From contig CAIRMR010000043.1 of the NCBI GenBank assembly GCA_903879715.1, positions 1-38,068 of the forward strand: a stretch of DNA of 38,068 nt, given 5' to 3'. The notes beneath the pieces were generated by a model that saw only the letters and a program-made list of their open reading frames with translations, searched no databases and had not been told where the DNA came from. Made by a program: the position numbers and the translations under genes. Below, one piece after another: positions 9,128 through 18,488 of this stretch. Every line of letters starts with the position of its first letter. The first letter of the stretch is position 1. The DNA comes from an uncultured Bacteroidales bacterium (GTDB lineage Bacteria; Bacteroidota; Bacteroidia; Bacteroidales; UBA4417).

Positions 9128-11740
9128 TTAAAAAATTATCGCATATGATATTTTAACCAAAAAGTCATTCTGGGGATGTGAATTTCTTAACTCATCAGCA
9201 TAATTTCCAAACATAAAATTTGCATCAGATCCGTCTGTTGTACGCCCCTGCGACCATACCAGAAAAATTGTTGAACCCGGCTTGTATTCCCACCGGTATA
9301 CCAGGTTTGACCTGTATTGCAGAAAATGAAAATTCGGGTTATCAAAACTGTAATCGTCGTTGCCATCTGTATGAACAGTATAAACTCCGGATTCACTGTC
9401 GCTTATTAGTTCATCAGCTGTATATTCGTGAAACCTGTCGTTATAATCCGGAGAGTCAGATTTGGTAATAGTTTTAAAGTGTGAATAATTTCCTGAGAAA
9501 AAGAAAGGTTGTCCGTAATATTGAATTGACATATCGGGTGTTAAACCAATATTGATTCGGGCAGCAAGCGAAAACTGTTTGCTGTCGAGCTGGCCCATAA
9601 CATATTTATCCGCACCATCTCCTTCGATGGTAGTAACATATTGAAGATTATCCTGAGCTTCAAAATAGGAAGGTGAAAGCGAAATTGAAATTGTGTTGGT
9701 CGGTTTATAAGTCAGCGAGTATTCAATTTCAGCCATATTTGAATTATTGTATTCACTCCATCGCTTCATCAGGGAAAGATTCATTGATATCTTCTTCCTC
9801 TCATCACTGTTAAGACCTAAACGAAAGTTAAAACTGGGTGGTGTTTTAAGCATGGGCCCGCCTCGTAAATCATAAGCAGACAAGGAGTTGCCTTGCAGGT
9901 TAAATCCCGAAAAAACGGAATAGTAATTTTTAAACTGAAGGTTCCCGTTCATTTCTATCCCTTTATAGATACTTTGCCCGGCGAAATTCCAGCCCGTATA
10001 AATATCGCCACCAAAGTTGAACGAGTTATAAAAGTGCTTTGGCTGCCATTCGTTATATCCAAACCAGGCTACCTGCTGAATATTGTCCGACTGCTGCATA
10101 AAACCAAGATCATTGAAGTCGAGACCTGGCGAGGTCCATGTAATCCAGGAAAGCATCCTGAGATGCCCACCACCAAATTTTCCAAATTCAAGTGTTCCGC
10201 CATGACCGCTGAGGCTGGTACGTGTGCTGTCGACTTTCAGGTGTGTAGCGTCGGGCCGCTGAAAATTGTGGGTTGAGTTAGTCTGTAACTCAGTGATGGC
10301 TTCTTTCGAACCATAAATGCTGCTGAAAATCCCTCTGACGCTTATAAAATAGTTCTTGTTATCCCAGTAATGCGTGGCATTAACACCACCCGTATATGCA
10401 GCTCCAGGCAAAGTGATAAAGTTTTCACTGTTGATATCCCTGTGAGTGGATGTTAAAATTCCCCCAATCACACTATTCCCTTTATTTATATCCTGTTCAA
10501 CCCTGGCCACCATATAGTTAGTAAAAGGCTCGACAGGATATTTGCTTTTTACGCCTTGTATCTCCAGGTCAGCGCTTTCTCTTTGTGTAAACGATTCAAG
10601 AATTCCGATGGAAAGCCCCTTACGGGTTTTCCCCGAAAGTTTGAATGCCCCTAAAATACTTGCATTATCAGGAACCTTCGCGTATTCATTATCATTAAGA
10701 TCCGGCGCAAAATGAGGCGACCTTCCGATTCGTCGCGAATAAAACATGCCGGCAGCAGAACCGTCACCATCTCCTGAAGTCATCCTGAAATCAAAAATAT
10801 TCCGGCCTTCGATAAAAAACGGTCTTTTCTCAGGGTAAAAGGATTCAAACGAGGAAAGATTAACCTGGGAAGGATCAGCTTCTACCTGGCCAAAATCAGG
10901 ATTTACGGTCAGATTTAATGTAAGATCGTTGGTAATGCTTATTTTGCCGTCAAGGCCGGCTGAAAATGAGTTATCTCTACCGCTAACAAAAGGATTACCA
11001 TCTTCTTTCTCGGCATAGGTAATCTTGCCTAGGGTAAATGGAATTAATTCTATGTCTTTTTTAGGTGAAATATCGCGGATTCCTTCCAGTGTGCCGAAAT
11101 CACTCACTGTTTTATTTGCGCTTTTATGTAAGGGCTCCCAAAGAGATATTTCGCTTTTCCGAAAAACAAAACGGGCAACTTCAACGCCCCATTCATAACT
11201 GTTTTTCTTTGTAAAACGGAGTTGTGATAATGGGATGCGCATTTCGGCATTCCACCCTTCGGCATCAGTACTTGTTTTTACATACCATATCGGATCCCAG
11301 CTTGCATCCTGTGAGTTATCGTTAGTGAATATCGCATCCATTTTTGAGCCGGCGGCAGTCACACTAAAACTGAATCCGGTTAGCTTATCTTCATAGCTAT
11401 CAATAATAATTCCGGCCCAATCACCATCTTCTGCATCACGCCTCGAAAGCCGTTGGTTAATTTTATCCGGCTCGGAATCATACGATTTAATAGCAACATA
11501 TAAATTATTGTCATCGTAAAGTATAGCGAATTTTGTCTTCTGGCTTGGAAGTGTGTCTTCATAAGGCTGGAATTGAGTGAAATCCCCCGCCCATTCAATC
11601 TCTTTCCAGCAGGCATCATCAAATTTACCATCAATGGCAGGAGCTTTGGAATTTAATTTTTGGGTGGTATATGTTTTTTTCTGCGAAATCGCAGAAAAAG
11701 GTATTACTATGAGAATCAGAAAGGTAAGTATTCTTGTCAT
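9128..11740 (-). CDS. DUF5916 outer-membrane protein with CBM9-like N-terminal domain
   Basis: The 870-residue protein has a signal peptide (residues 1-19, FSAIS before QKK). A carbohydrate-binding family 9-like beta-sandwich lies at about residues 28-215, including APAIDGKFDDACW, LYDDNNLYVAIKSYDS and WNAEMRIPLSQLRF. The DUF5916 barrel starts near DIELIPFTLGKI and includes LTLNLTVNPDFGQVEADPSQ and FYPEKRPFFIEGRNIF. The C-terminus, KISYAIIF, ends in Phe as an outer-membrane barrel should. The family is widespread in Bacteroidota and its substrate is unknown; the CBM9-like domain suggests sugar or polymer contact at the surface. It has a full-length paralogue at 27808-30435. It is transcribed alone, away from the kinase gene. 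Confidence 0.93.
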   Translation of the reverse strand: MTRILTFLILIVIPFSAISQKKTYTTQKLNSKAPAIDGKFDDACWKEIEWAGDFTQFQPYEDTLPSQKTKFAILYDDNNLYVAIKSYDSEPDKINQRLSRRDAEDGDWAGIIIDSYEDKLTGFSFSVTAAGSKMDAIFTNDNSQDASWDPIWYVKTSTDAEGWNAEMRIPLSQLRFTKKNSYEWGVEVARFVFRKSEISLWEPLHKSANKTVSDFGTLEGIRDISPKKDIELIPFTLGKITYAEKEDGNPFVSGRDNSFSAGLDGKISITNDLTLNLTVNPDFGQVEADPSQVNLSSFESFYPEKRPFFIEGRNIFDFRMTSGDGDGSAAGMFYSRRIGRSPHFAPDLNDNEYAKVPDNASILGAFKLSGKTRKGLSIGILESFTQRESADLEIQGVKSKYPVEPFTNYMVARVEQDINKGNSVIGGILTSTHRDINSENFITLPGAAYTGGVNATHYWDNKNYFISVRGIFSSIYGSKEAITELQTNSTHNFQRPDATHLKVDSTRTSLSGHGGTLEFGKFGGGHLRMLSWITWTSPGLDFNDLGFMQQSDNIQQVAWFGYNEWQPKHFYNSFNFGGDIYTGWNFAGQSIYKGIEMNGNLQFKNYYSVFSGFNLQGNSLSAYDLRGGPMLKTPPSFNFRLGLNSDERKKISMNLSLMKRWSEYNNSNMAEIEYSLTYKPTNTISISLSPSYFEAQDNLQYVTTIEGDGADKYVMGQLDSKQFSLAARINIGLTPDMSIQYYGQPFFFSGNYSHFKTITKSDSPDYNDRFHEYTADELISDSESGVYTVHTDGNDDYSFDNPNFHFLQYRSNLVYRWEYKPGSTIFLVWSQGRTTDGSDANFMFGNYADELRNSHPQNDFLVKISYAIIF

Positions 11741-12044
11741 GAAAGCCTTTTCAAGTAAGACGAAAATGGTTGAAAAATGTTACAAAATAAAACATTTTAA
11801 ATTGTTTTATGTTGTCGAAAAGGCTTCCAGAACTATCCTAATATACGTAATAAAAGATATGTTCGCTGAACTATTAAAATTTATCGGTCAAAACACAATT
11901 CTGAAATAACTTATTGTTATTATGACGGCTTAAAATCGGATGACCTGATATAGACCGGGATTAAACTCTCCATCGATTAAATTCATTCTTTCGCTGATTT
12001 AAATTCGTTTTTCATTTAGCAAAAGCAGCATTACGCTGAAATCA
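11741..12044. other. Non-coding spacer, AT-rich
   Basis: Apart from the promoter of the kinase at its right end (12045-12076), I see no gene, RNA or repeat here. The short open frame that covers part of it on the plus strand runs out of the DUF5916 gene antisense and has no coding character. Confidence 0.6.
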
Positions 12045-12076
12045 TTTGTTAATGAACCGGGCTAAACTTACCTTTG
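12045..12076 (+). promoter_or_regulatory. Promoter of the LytS/LytTR pair
   Basis: TTTG at 12045-12048, a 20-base spacer and TACCTTTG at 12069-12076 are an exact match to the TTTG/TAnnTTTG consensus. They lie 31 bases before the kinase ATG. Confidence 0.78.
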
Positions 12077-12107
12077 TGATTGTATCTGTTTTCCCTAAAT
12101 TGAAATT

Positions 12108-13251
12108 ATGAGAAATAAAATACTCAATATACGAATCATTGAATTTTTTGTTTTTGTGGTTATCTGGATGGCGGTATTTTCCGTACCTTTTTTTAATCAA
12201 CGGATTTTTAATACAATAAACTGGGGGAAAGTATTCGGGGAATGGATAAGCATGTTCTCGTTTTTACTCATTTTTGTATTAAATACGTTATGGCTAGTTC
12301 CGATTCCTTTTTCAAAAGAAATACCGGTCTTATGTTGGAACTACGCTAATAGTGATACTATTGGTTACAGGTGCTACAATTTTAATTAAGATAAACATAT
12401 TACCACCTCAGCCCTTGGCAATGCCACCCATGAATCTGGGGCCAGGTATGCCGCCGATGGAATTGGGGCCGGGAATGCCGCCTCCAATGGGATACAATCC
12501 GGTAACAGAGCCTGTATCAAAATCATTGTTGATGAATTTTATTGATAATCTGATACTTTCCATTCTCGTTGTAGGGGCCGGAACAGCTTTCAAATTGGTA
12601 TCACAATGGCTTAACGAGGAAAGCAAACGAAAAGATCTTGAAAAAGAGCAGCTTAAGACTGAATTGGCATTGTTGCGGCACCAGGTAAGCCCTCATTTTT
12701 TTATGAATACCTTGAATAATATCCACGCGCTTATCGATATAAATGCCGAAGACGCGAAAAATACAATTATCCAGCTGTCGGTAATGATGCGTTATTTGCT
12801 ATATGATACAGCCCACGGACAAACCACTCTAAAAAAAGAGATTGCTTTTATTGAAAGCTACATAACACTAATGAAATTGCGATTTCCGGAGAATGTAACC
12901 ATTACCCTTGAGGTTCCTGAAGATATACGGGATATAGAGATCCCTCCCATGCTTTTTATTTCTTTTCTCGAAAATGCATTTAAACATGGGGTAAGCTACC
13001 AGGCCGAATCGTTTGTGTTATTCAAAATAGCACAAAATGGCAATAAGCTTAACTGCAGTATCCGAAACAGCAAATTCAAGAGTAAGGAAAAAGACGAGAA
13101 AAGCTATTCCGGTATTGGATTGACCAATATCAAAAAGAGCCTGGAACTTCTTTTCAAAAATGATTACATACTCAATATTCGTGAGAGCGAAAAAGAATAC
13201 GAAGTACATCTAACCATACCCGTTTATGAAAATAAAATGCATAGCAATTGA
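12108..13251 (+). pseudogene. LytS/YehU-type sensor histidine kinase, split by one-base frameshift
   Basis: This His_kinase (PF06580) membrane kinase is split over two frames. The first part, from ATG 12108, encodes two membrane helices and then leaves the correct frame near the T5 run at 12308-12312. Removing one T there restores LVPIPFQKKYRSYVGTTLIV and joins it to the rest, giving about 380 residues. That is a normal length, with four membrane helices. A Pro/Met-rich loop lies between helices 3 and 4. The phospho-acceptor region LRHQVSPHFFMNTLNNIHAL, the FLENAFKHG N-box and the SGIGLTNIKKSLELLF G-box are all intact. Without the repair, only a GTG start at 12352 would give the 299-residue catalytic part. 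The 3' end overlaps the regulator gene by 26 bases. This could be a true mutation, phase variation at the T-run, or a sequencing error; the intact remainder points to a recent event or an error. Confidence 0.85.
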
Positions 13252-13945
13252 TGATGAGCCGCTTGCGTTGAAGCAAATAAACTCTTACATCGAAAAAACG
13301 CCATTTCTTGAAGTTGTAGCATTATGTCATAATGCTTTTGATGCTATGAAATTCCTGGCAAACAACGAAGTAGATCTGATGTTCGTTGACATAAACATGC
13401 CTGACCTGAACGGCATGGATTTTGTAAAATCGCTGACACAAAAGCCACAGATTATTTTTACAACGGCATACAGTCAGTATGCAATCGAAGGATTCCAGGT
13501 TGACGCACTGGATTATATTCTGAAGCCTATCAGTTACGCCAGTTTTCTAAAATCAGCCAATAAGGCGAATACCTGGTTCGAGCTGAATCAGAAACAATCA
13601 GAGTCCGTTCAAACAACACAGGATAGCCTTTTTGTAAAATCGGAATACAAAATGGTCCGAATCTTCTTGTCTGAAATCAAATACATCGAAAGTTCAAATG
13701 AATATATTCAGATTCATCTGGTAAATGATGAGCCTGTTACGACTCTGATCCGACTGAAAGTGATGGAGGAACAGCTTCCTAAAGATAAATTCATGCGTGT
13801 TCACCGCTCATTTATCGTGAATCTTGACCGCATCAGGGTGATTGAACGAAACCGCATTGTTTTTGACCATAATGTGTATATACCTGTCGGAGATCAGTAT
13901 AAGGAAAGCTTTCAGGCGTTTGTGGACAGGACTTTTATAGTTTAA
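13226..13945 (+). CDS. LytTR-family response regulator
   Basis: This is a 239-residue cytoplasmic regulator. The receiver domain (about 1-120) has the acidic pair D9/D10, phospho-acceptor D55 in FVDINMPDLNG, T79 in FTTAY and K99 in the YILKPI turn. The LytTR DNA-binding domain (about 135-235) has the VKSEYKMVRIFLSEIKYIES and FMRVHRSFIVNLDRI signatures. The start overlaps the kinase gene by 26 bases, so translation is probably coupled and the two form one two-component system. Targets cannot be deduced from the window; LytTR proteins bind direct repeats, and I did not find a convincing pair nearby. The gene ends 45 bases before a converging membrane-protein gene with no clear hairpin between. 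Confidence 0.95.
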   Translation: MKIKCIAIDDEPLALKQINSYIEKTPFLEVVALCHNAFDAMKFLANNEVDLMFVDINMPDLNGMDFVKSLTQKPQIIFTTAYSQYAIEGFQVDALDYILKPISYASFLKSANKANTWFELNQKQSESVQTTQDSLFVKSEYKMVRIFLSEIKYIESSNEYIQIHLVNDEPVTTLIRLKVMEEQLPKDKFMRVHRSFIVNLDRIRVIERNRIVFDHNVYIPVGDQYKESFQAFVDRTFIV

Positions 13946-13990
13946 ACAATCCGTGAATCACAACTTGTTGGTTGCTGTTTAAGCTGCAAC

Positions 13991-15031
13991 TCAAGATGGT
14001 GTCTTTTTGAATTTCCGGAGTAACATCAGTTTGACTTTTTCAATCAAAAACACGAATAATACTGTTGCACTAAAAATGCCTCCAAACCAATACATATAGC
14101 TGTTGATTGAATAGCTCTGATAAATAGCAGTAGCAATATTCCCAATAATCAGCCATTGGATCACATAAAACAGGGTTATGTTTTTACCCATCCAGCAGAA
14201 GAAATTACCCACCCTTGTATCAGGAAACAATTTCAGGAAAAGTTGTAGTAAAAGAGTCCAGAGCAGGGTTAATCCCAAAGCCCACAATGCATATCCGGCC
14301 GTGTGATGGTAATATGAGGGCAGGTTAATAGTAATATTTATTCCTTGTTTGTAGAATATTAGTACCAGTACTGCGATTACCACAAGAAATAGTAATGATA
14401 TATTTTTCCGCATCTCAAAAAAGAGTTTGATTTTCTCCTGGTGCTGGGCAAAAATAAAACCGGTTAAGGGATAGGTCAGCCACGGAAACAAAGGAAAGTA
14501 AGACCAGGAATATGTTCCGGCGATAAATGGCAACACAAAGTAATGGTTCGTAACCATTAGCTTCTCATTCATAAAACCGGTTAGGGCGATAACTGCCAGC
14601 AACAAAATCAAAGAAGTCCATCCCTGTCCTTTTTTTAATGATTTCAAGCCTGACAGTATAATAATACTCATTCCAGCAAGGTATAGAATGTCGACCCCAA
14701 AGAGGTATTCCAGCGGATTGTATGGCCAGCCGTCAAATTTTATTCTCAGAAGCAGATGAAAATTCAGTCCGGCATTTAACAAAAATCCGAGTATAAATAT
14801 TTTAACACCTCTAAGTAAGTTTTGTGAGGATGAGCTTTTGTTTTTAGCGATAAAATACCCCATCACGATCATAAAAACTACAGCTGCGAAAGGACCCCCC
14901 AGAAACAATGTTGCTTTCCCAAACACACTTTCCCTGCCGGCTTCGTTAATAAAAAGCTCTGTAATATGAATCTGAACCATAAAAAATGCGGCAAGTCCTT
15001 TAAGCAGGTCGGGTAGCAGTATTCGTTTCAT
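13991..15031 (-). CDS. Acyltransferase-3-like integral membrane protein
   Basis: This is a 346-residue inner-membrane protein with about ten hydrophobic helices. Its N-terminus reads DLLKGLAAFFMVQIH (D8-H22), matching the D-x-L-(R/K)-G-x-A-x5-x2-H motif of acyltransferase family 3 and the related DUF1624/HGSNAT group. In those families the His lies in the acetyl-transfer site. The protein ends in a basic tail (LLRKFKKTPS), consistent with a cytoplasmic C-terminus. Such enzymes O- or N-acylate sugars, peptidoglycan or lipids; the substrate here is unknown. It converges on the LytTR gene. The start ATG at 15031 directly precedes the motif and leaves no alternative. Confidence 0.75.
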   Translation of the reverse strand: MKRILLPDLLKGLAAFFMVQIHITELFINEAGRESVFGKATLFLGGPFAAVVFMIVMGYFIAKNKSSSSQNLLRGVKIFILGFLLNAGLNFHLLLRIKFDGWPYNPLEYLFGVDILYLAGMSIIILSGLKSLKKGQGWTSLILLLAVIALTGFMNEKLMVTNHYFVLPFIAGTYSWSYFPLFPWLTYPLTGFIFAQHQEKIKLFFEMRKNISLLFLVVIAVLVLIFYKQGINITINLPSYYHHTAGYALWALGLTLLWTLLLQLFLKLFPDTRVGNFFCWMGKNITLFYVIQWLIIGNIATAIYQSYSINSYMYWFGGIFSATVLFVFLIEKVKLMLLRKFKKTPS

Positions 15032-15680
15032 TGGATTGTATATTTGCGGATGAAATTTAATTTTGGCTTTTCAGTCGGATTATACTCCGGTTTGCCACTC
15101 TTTTTTTTATGAAGCACATACTAAAAAAAACAGGTGCACTCTGCTGTTTATGAAAAAAATTACGATTGAAGAACGCCAGCTGATTGAAGAACACAAATTT
15201 CCAGTGTCCATCGAAATAACAAAGTATTCAGGGGACAATACTCTGCCGGGGTAACGATTTCAAATTTCAGCTAAGCATACCTGTCCCTTTAGACACTTCA
15301 AATATTAAAAACCAGCGGTCTGTGTTCAAAATTCGGATTTTTTTCTTTCATATTTTCCTATTCTTAGCAGATTATTAAAAAATCTTCAGATTTATAGTTT
15401 ATCGGCTTAAACATGTTTAGGTGAATCTTTTTTGATTTACAGCTAATTATCTTTTACCTGGCATGGATTTTAAAAAAGGCATAAAAACGGACAGGCATTT
15501 GCGCTTCGGTTTGTACTCATTCTCTCCATAAATGTATTAACAATAGATGTGTGCTCAACATCAGGAGCATCATTTAATAAAAAACTTATTTTTCATGACC
15601 ATTTACCTGCCAAAACAAGCTTTCCACTTATTGAAACAGCCTTTTTGCTGAATTCATTATAATAGCGCAATCCATCAGAT
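15032..15680. other. Long AT-rich spacer with two doubtful mini-frames
   Basis: No convincing gene is visible. A 34-codon plus-strand frame with an ATG at 15150 (stop 15252-15254) starts MKKITIEERQLIEEHKF and may be a remnant. A second, 22-codon frame starts at 15463 (MDFKKGIKTDRHLRFGLYSF) and lies upstream of the PqqD-like gene. Neither has a Shine-Dalgarno or a recognised family, so I do not call either a gene. A plus-strand TATATTTG at 15039-15046 resembles a -7 element. Confidence 0.5.
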
Positions 15681-15688
15681 TATCTTTG
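15681..15688 (+). promoter_or_regulatory. -7 element upstream of the PqqD-like gene
   Basis: TATCTTTG matches TAnnTTTG. It lies 77 bases before the ATG at 15766, leaving a leader of about 70 bases. No -33 TTTG is present at the usual distance. Confidence 0.45.
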
Positions 15689-15765
15689 TTTCGTAATTAC
15701 AGATAGAAATTAGCACAACTGGCAAAAACATATCTACAATACATTTACATTTAAAACATTAAATA

Positions 15766-16005
15766 ATGAAACTCCGAAAAAACATAGCAAGCAGCGAAGA
15801 AGGATTTATTTTTAATCCGGGTACAGGTGATTCATTTTCAACGAACCCCATTGGTGCTGAAATTATTACTTTGCTGAAAGAAAATAAAAGTGTAAGTGAG
15901 ATTAAATCCCACATGTATGAAAGGTATGATGTGGAGGAGGTGCGGTTCGAGAAAGATCTTGATGACTTTATTTCCCAGTTAAAGGAAGCATCCATTCTCG
16001 AGTAG
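15766..16005 (+). CDS. PqqD-family peptide-binding (RRE-like) protein
   Basis: This is a 79-residue soluble protein with the PqqD (PF05402) layout: an N-terminal beta-hairpin (SSEEGFIFNPGTGDSFSTN), then NPIGAEIITLLKENKSVSEI, the hallmark 'N.tga.I..L..g.tv.eI' helix. A winged-helix tail follows, with YDVEEVRFEKDLDDFISQL. Members bind the leader of a ribosomal peptide and present it to a modifying enzyme; PqqD does this for PqqA. No radical SAM maturase lies beside it here. Instead an ATP-grasp ligase (17085) and a PLP decarboxylase (20581) share the locus, and the decarboxylase carries a leader-like N-terminus. The size fits the family (about 75-95). The family call is good; the partner is inferred. 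Confidence 0.85.
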   Translation: MKLRKNIASSEEGFIFNPGTGDSFSTNPIGAEIITLLKENKSVSEIKSHMYERYDVEEVRFEKDLDDFISQLKEASILE

Positions 16006-16134
16006 CTTGTTGAATCAGAAACTGCCAGGGAAAGTAGTCTTGGAGGAAAATCTTAGCAATCTGTCCCCTCAGAATAAACTGAATTAAAAAAAGTTTAGCT
16101 AAAATAATAACAAACCATCTTAATCGAATATATT

Positions 16135-16935
16135 ATGAAACGCTTTGCACTTATTGTCACCCTATTTGCATGTTTAACATCCGGTTCACAGGCTCAACTG
16201 GCCCTGGAACATACGTACACAGGCGTATCTGCTGCATACATCAAACTTCCTATCGCCGGTTATAAATATTATGTGATGGATGTGGCTAACAAGCAGTGTA
16301 GATTTTATAATAATGATCATTCACTTTGGAAGACTATAAATCTAAGCATTCCGGCTAATTATTTCCTCTGCGATATACAATATGTTACCGAAGATCTTTT
16401 CAATACGGACAATCTGATTGAGCTGCTTTATGTTTCGTATAATTACAATACAACGCTAAAATACTACACTTACGATACCCGGATTGTAAATGAAAACGGA
16501 TCACAATTATTGGGTATGCCTTACGCTGGTTATTCATACATCTATCCGGCAGAAACCGGTTCCAAATTATTTATGTGGATTTATGACTTTTCCGTATTCC
16601 CTGAAACTGTTAATACTATGGTTTATTCTATCCCGGGTAAGCTAAATACATTAACAACTGTATCCCCTAATGGACTAAAAAGTTCACTGGGCAGTGCCTA
16701 TCCAAACCCTACTACCAGCGAAGTCACAATTCCATATTTTTTGCCATCAAATATTGAACAAGCAGAATTGAAACTCTATGCGATGAACGGGGAAATGGTA
16801 AAGTCTTATGCAATTGATCATACGTTCGATTCAATCCTGGTAAAAACAAGTGAACTTCCTGCCGGTATGTATATTTATAGAGTTGAGACAAACGCTTATA
16901 AATCAAAATCTTTTAAACTTGCAGTAAGTAGATGA
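16135..16935 (+). CDS. Exported protein with type IX secretion C-terminal sorting domain
   Basis: The 266-residue protein has a signal peptide (residues 1-20, TSGSQAQ). The Tyr/Asn-rich central part (about 25-175) matches no family I know. The C-terminal Por/T9SS type A sorting domain covers about residues 185-266, with SAYPNPTTSEVTIPYFLP, LKLYAMNGEMVKSY and LPAGMYIYRVE followed by a basic end (KLAVSR). The protein should be exported, passed through the T9SS and anchored or released at the surface. It sits between the PqqD-like and ATP-grasp genes on the same strand with gaps of 130 and 150 bases, so it may belong to the same locus. The role of the central part is unknown. Confidence 0.85.
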   Translation: MKRFALIVTLFACLTSGSQAQLALEHTYTGVSAAYIKLPIAGYKYYVMDVANKQCRFYNNDHSLWKTINLSIPANYFLCDIQYVTEDLFNTDNLIELLYVSYNYNTTLKYYTYDTRIVNENGSQLLGMPYAGYSYIYPAETGSKLFMWIYDFSVFPETVNTMVYSIPGKLNTLTTVSPNGLKSSLGSAYPNPTTSEVTIPYFLPSNIEQAELKLYAMNGEMVKSYAIDHTFDSILVKTSELPAGMYIYRVETNAYKSKSFKLAVSR

Positions 16936-17084
16936 AATAAGCAAAATAGAGAATCTGCTTTCAAAATAGGTATAGTGGTGTGAAATTTAATTGATAAAAG
17001 ACTAAAAATCATCGCTAGCAATTACCACCTGAAAAAAACTAACTAACCTGGCAGGTCAATAACCTGAAAAACAAAACAATCCTG

Positions 17085-18161
17085 ATGAAAGCACAAGCCG
17101 AAAACACTAATAATTCCAACAATCAACAACTCGTAATCGCTGTTACCGGGCTTAATGCTATCGACAGCCCAGGACCTGGTGTGGCAGTAATACGTGCCAT
17201 ACGCGATTGCCATGACTTTAATGTGCGCATTATCGGGCTGTCGTACGAATCGCTCGAACCTGGAGCTTACATGCACGACATTGTTGATAAAACCTATCAG
17301 ATCCCGTATCCGTCAGCCGGTACCGACACGCTCATGGCCAGGCTCATGTATATACACTCAATTGAAAAACTCGATCTGATTATTCCAAACTTTGACGCCG
17401 AGCTTTTTAATTTCATCAAACTTAGAGATAAACTGGCCGAATCAGGGATACGTACATTTCTGCCGGATCTGGAGCAGTTTGAAGCCCGCGACAAGGTTAA
17501 GCTTTATGAATTTGGTAAAAAGAATGGCTTATTTGTGCCTGCTGATAAGATTATACATCAGGCTAAAGACCTAGAAGAAACTGCTGAAGAATTAGGGTAC
17601 CCAATGGTTATAAAAGGGAAATTTTACGATGCAATTATTGTAAACACGCTAGAGCAGGCTCAAAAAGCTTTTTATAAATTACAGGCAAAATGGGGTTTGC
17701 CTATTATTGTACAGGAGTTTATCAACGGCACCGAAATAAATGTAGCTGCTTTGGGCGATGGCGAAGGAAATGCAATCAGTGTGATTCCTATGCGTAAACT
17801 CTATATTACCGATAAAGGGAAAGCATGGTCGGGGATTACAATTGATGATTCGTCGTACATTGAACTTGCCCGTAAATTTATTAAAGTAACCAAATGGCGT
17901 GGTGGCTGTGAACTCGAAATTATGCAGTCGGAAGATGGGAAGCCATATATCATGGAAGTAAATCCCCGGTTTCCTGCCTGGATATATTTAACAGCGGCAG
18001 CCGGACAAAACCAGCCAGCCTCCCTGGTAAAAATGGCTATGGGGCAAGAAGTTGAACCTTTCACCGAATATAAAGTAGGTAAGATGTTTATACGTTACGC
18101 ATGGGATATGATTGCCGATGTGAGCGAATTCCAGAAAATATCAGGAACAGGAGAACTCTAA
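17085..18161 (+). CDS. ATP-grasp ligase (carbamoyl-phosphate-synthase/PylC-like)
   Basis: This is a 358-residue cytoplasmic enzyme with an ATP-grasp fold. The N-terminal Rossmann-like pre-ATP-grasp domain starts at IAVTGLNAIDSPGPGVAVIR (about 18-37). A hinge at FEARDKVKLYEFGKKNGL leads into the ATP-binding lobe, with YPMVIKGKFYDA, then the VQEFINGTEINVAALGDGEG segment. The Mg-binding ELEIM...YIMEVNPRFPAW block supplies the conserved Glu and Asn. The fold forms an acyl-phosphate and ligates it to an amine, but neither substrate can be read from the sequence. It lacks the full CPS architecture and the RimK Lys pattern. Its neighbours (PqqD-like, PLP decarboxylase) suggest peptide or amino-acid chemistry. 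The ATG at 17085 gives a 17-residue polar Asn-rich lead before the fold. Confidence 0.88.
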   Translation: MKAQAENTNNSNNQQLVIAVTGLNAIDSPGPGVAVIRAIRDCHDFNVRIIGLSYESLEPGAYMHDIVDKTYQIPYPSAGTDTLMARLMYIHSIEKLDLIIPNFDAELFNFIKLRDKLAESGIRTFLPDLEQFEARDKVKLYEFGKKNGLFVPADKIIHQAKDLEETAEELGYPMVIKGKFYDAIIVNTLEQAQKAFYKLQAKWGLPIIVQEFINGTEINVAALGDGEGNAISVIPMRKLYITDKGKAWSGITIDDSSYIELARKFIKVTKWRGGCELEIMQSEDGKPYIMEVNPRFPAWIYLTAAAGQNQPASLVKMAMGQEVEPFTEYKVGKMFIRYAWDMIADVSEFQKISGTGEL

Positions 18162-18488
18162 GCTTTTATACAACCCGGACGACGAAAACCTATAGCCTGA
18201 CTATCTCATAAATACAGAATTTGCTATTCAAAAACTAAACCCCAAAAGGTATATTCATTGCACTGAAAATAGCAGCAGATGTGGTTTCCCATCCAGATAC
18301 CCATGGTGAACCAGTCCGTATCAACACATTTGAGATAATTAAAGCGGATACGAAAACACACAGGGTTATTCAGGCCATAAATCCTGAAAATAAAATATGA
18401 GTTTAACATGCACTCATTGTTTGTAAGCAAATCTGAAGTATGAAGCTTGTTCATTCTTCAAAATCATAAAAAAATCAAAATCATAAAG
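18162..18488. other. Spacer with a 54-codon open stretch of unknown origin
   Basis: No annotated gene. In the plus frame beginning after the stop at 18236-18238, an open stretch runs to a stop at 18398-18400 and reads, for example, FIALKIAADVVSHPDTHGEP and INTFEIIKADTKTHRVIQ. It has no ATG. It looks like coding sequence without a start and may be a gene fragment; see the findings. Confidence 0.4.

Noticed and set aside
15063-15254. 63-codon frame starting at a TTG, before the PqqD-like gene
   Set aside because: The only ATG is at 15150, it has no Shine-Dalgarno and no family; the call would be guesswork.
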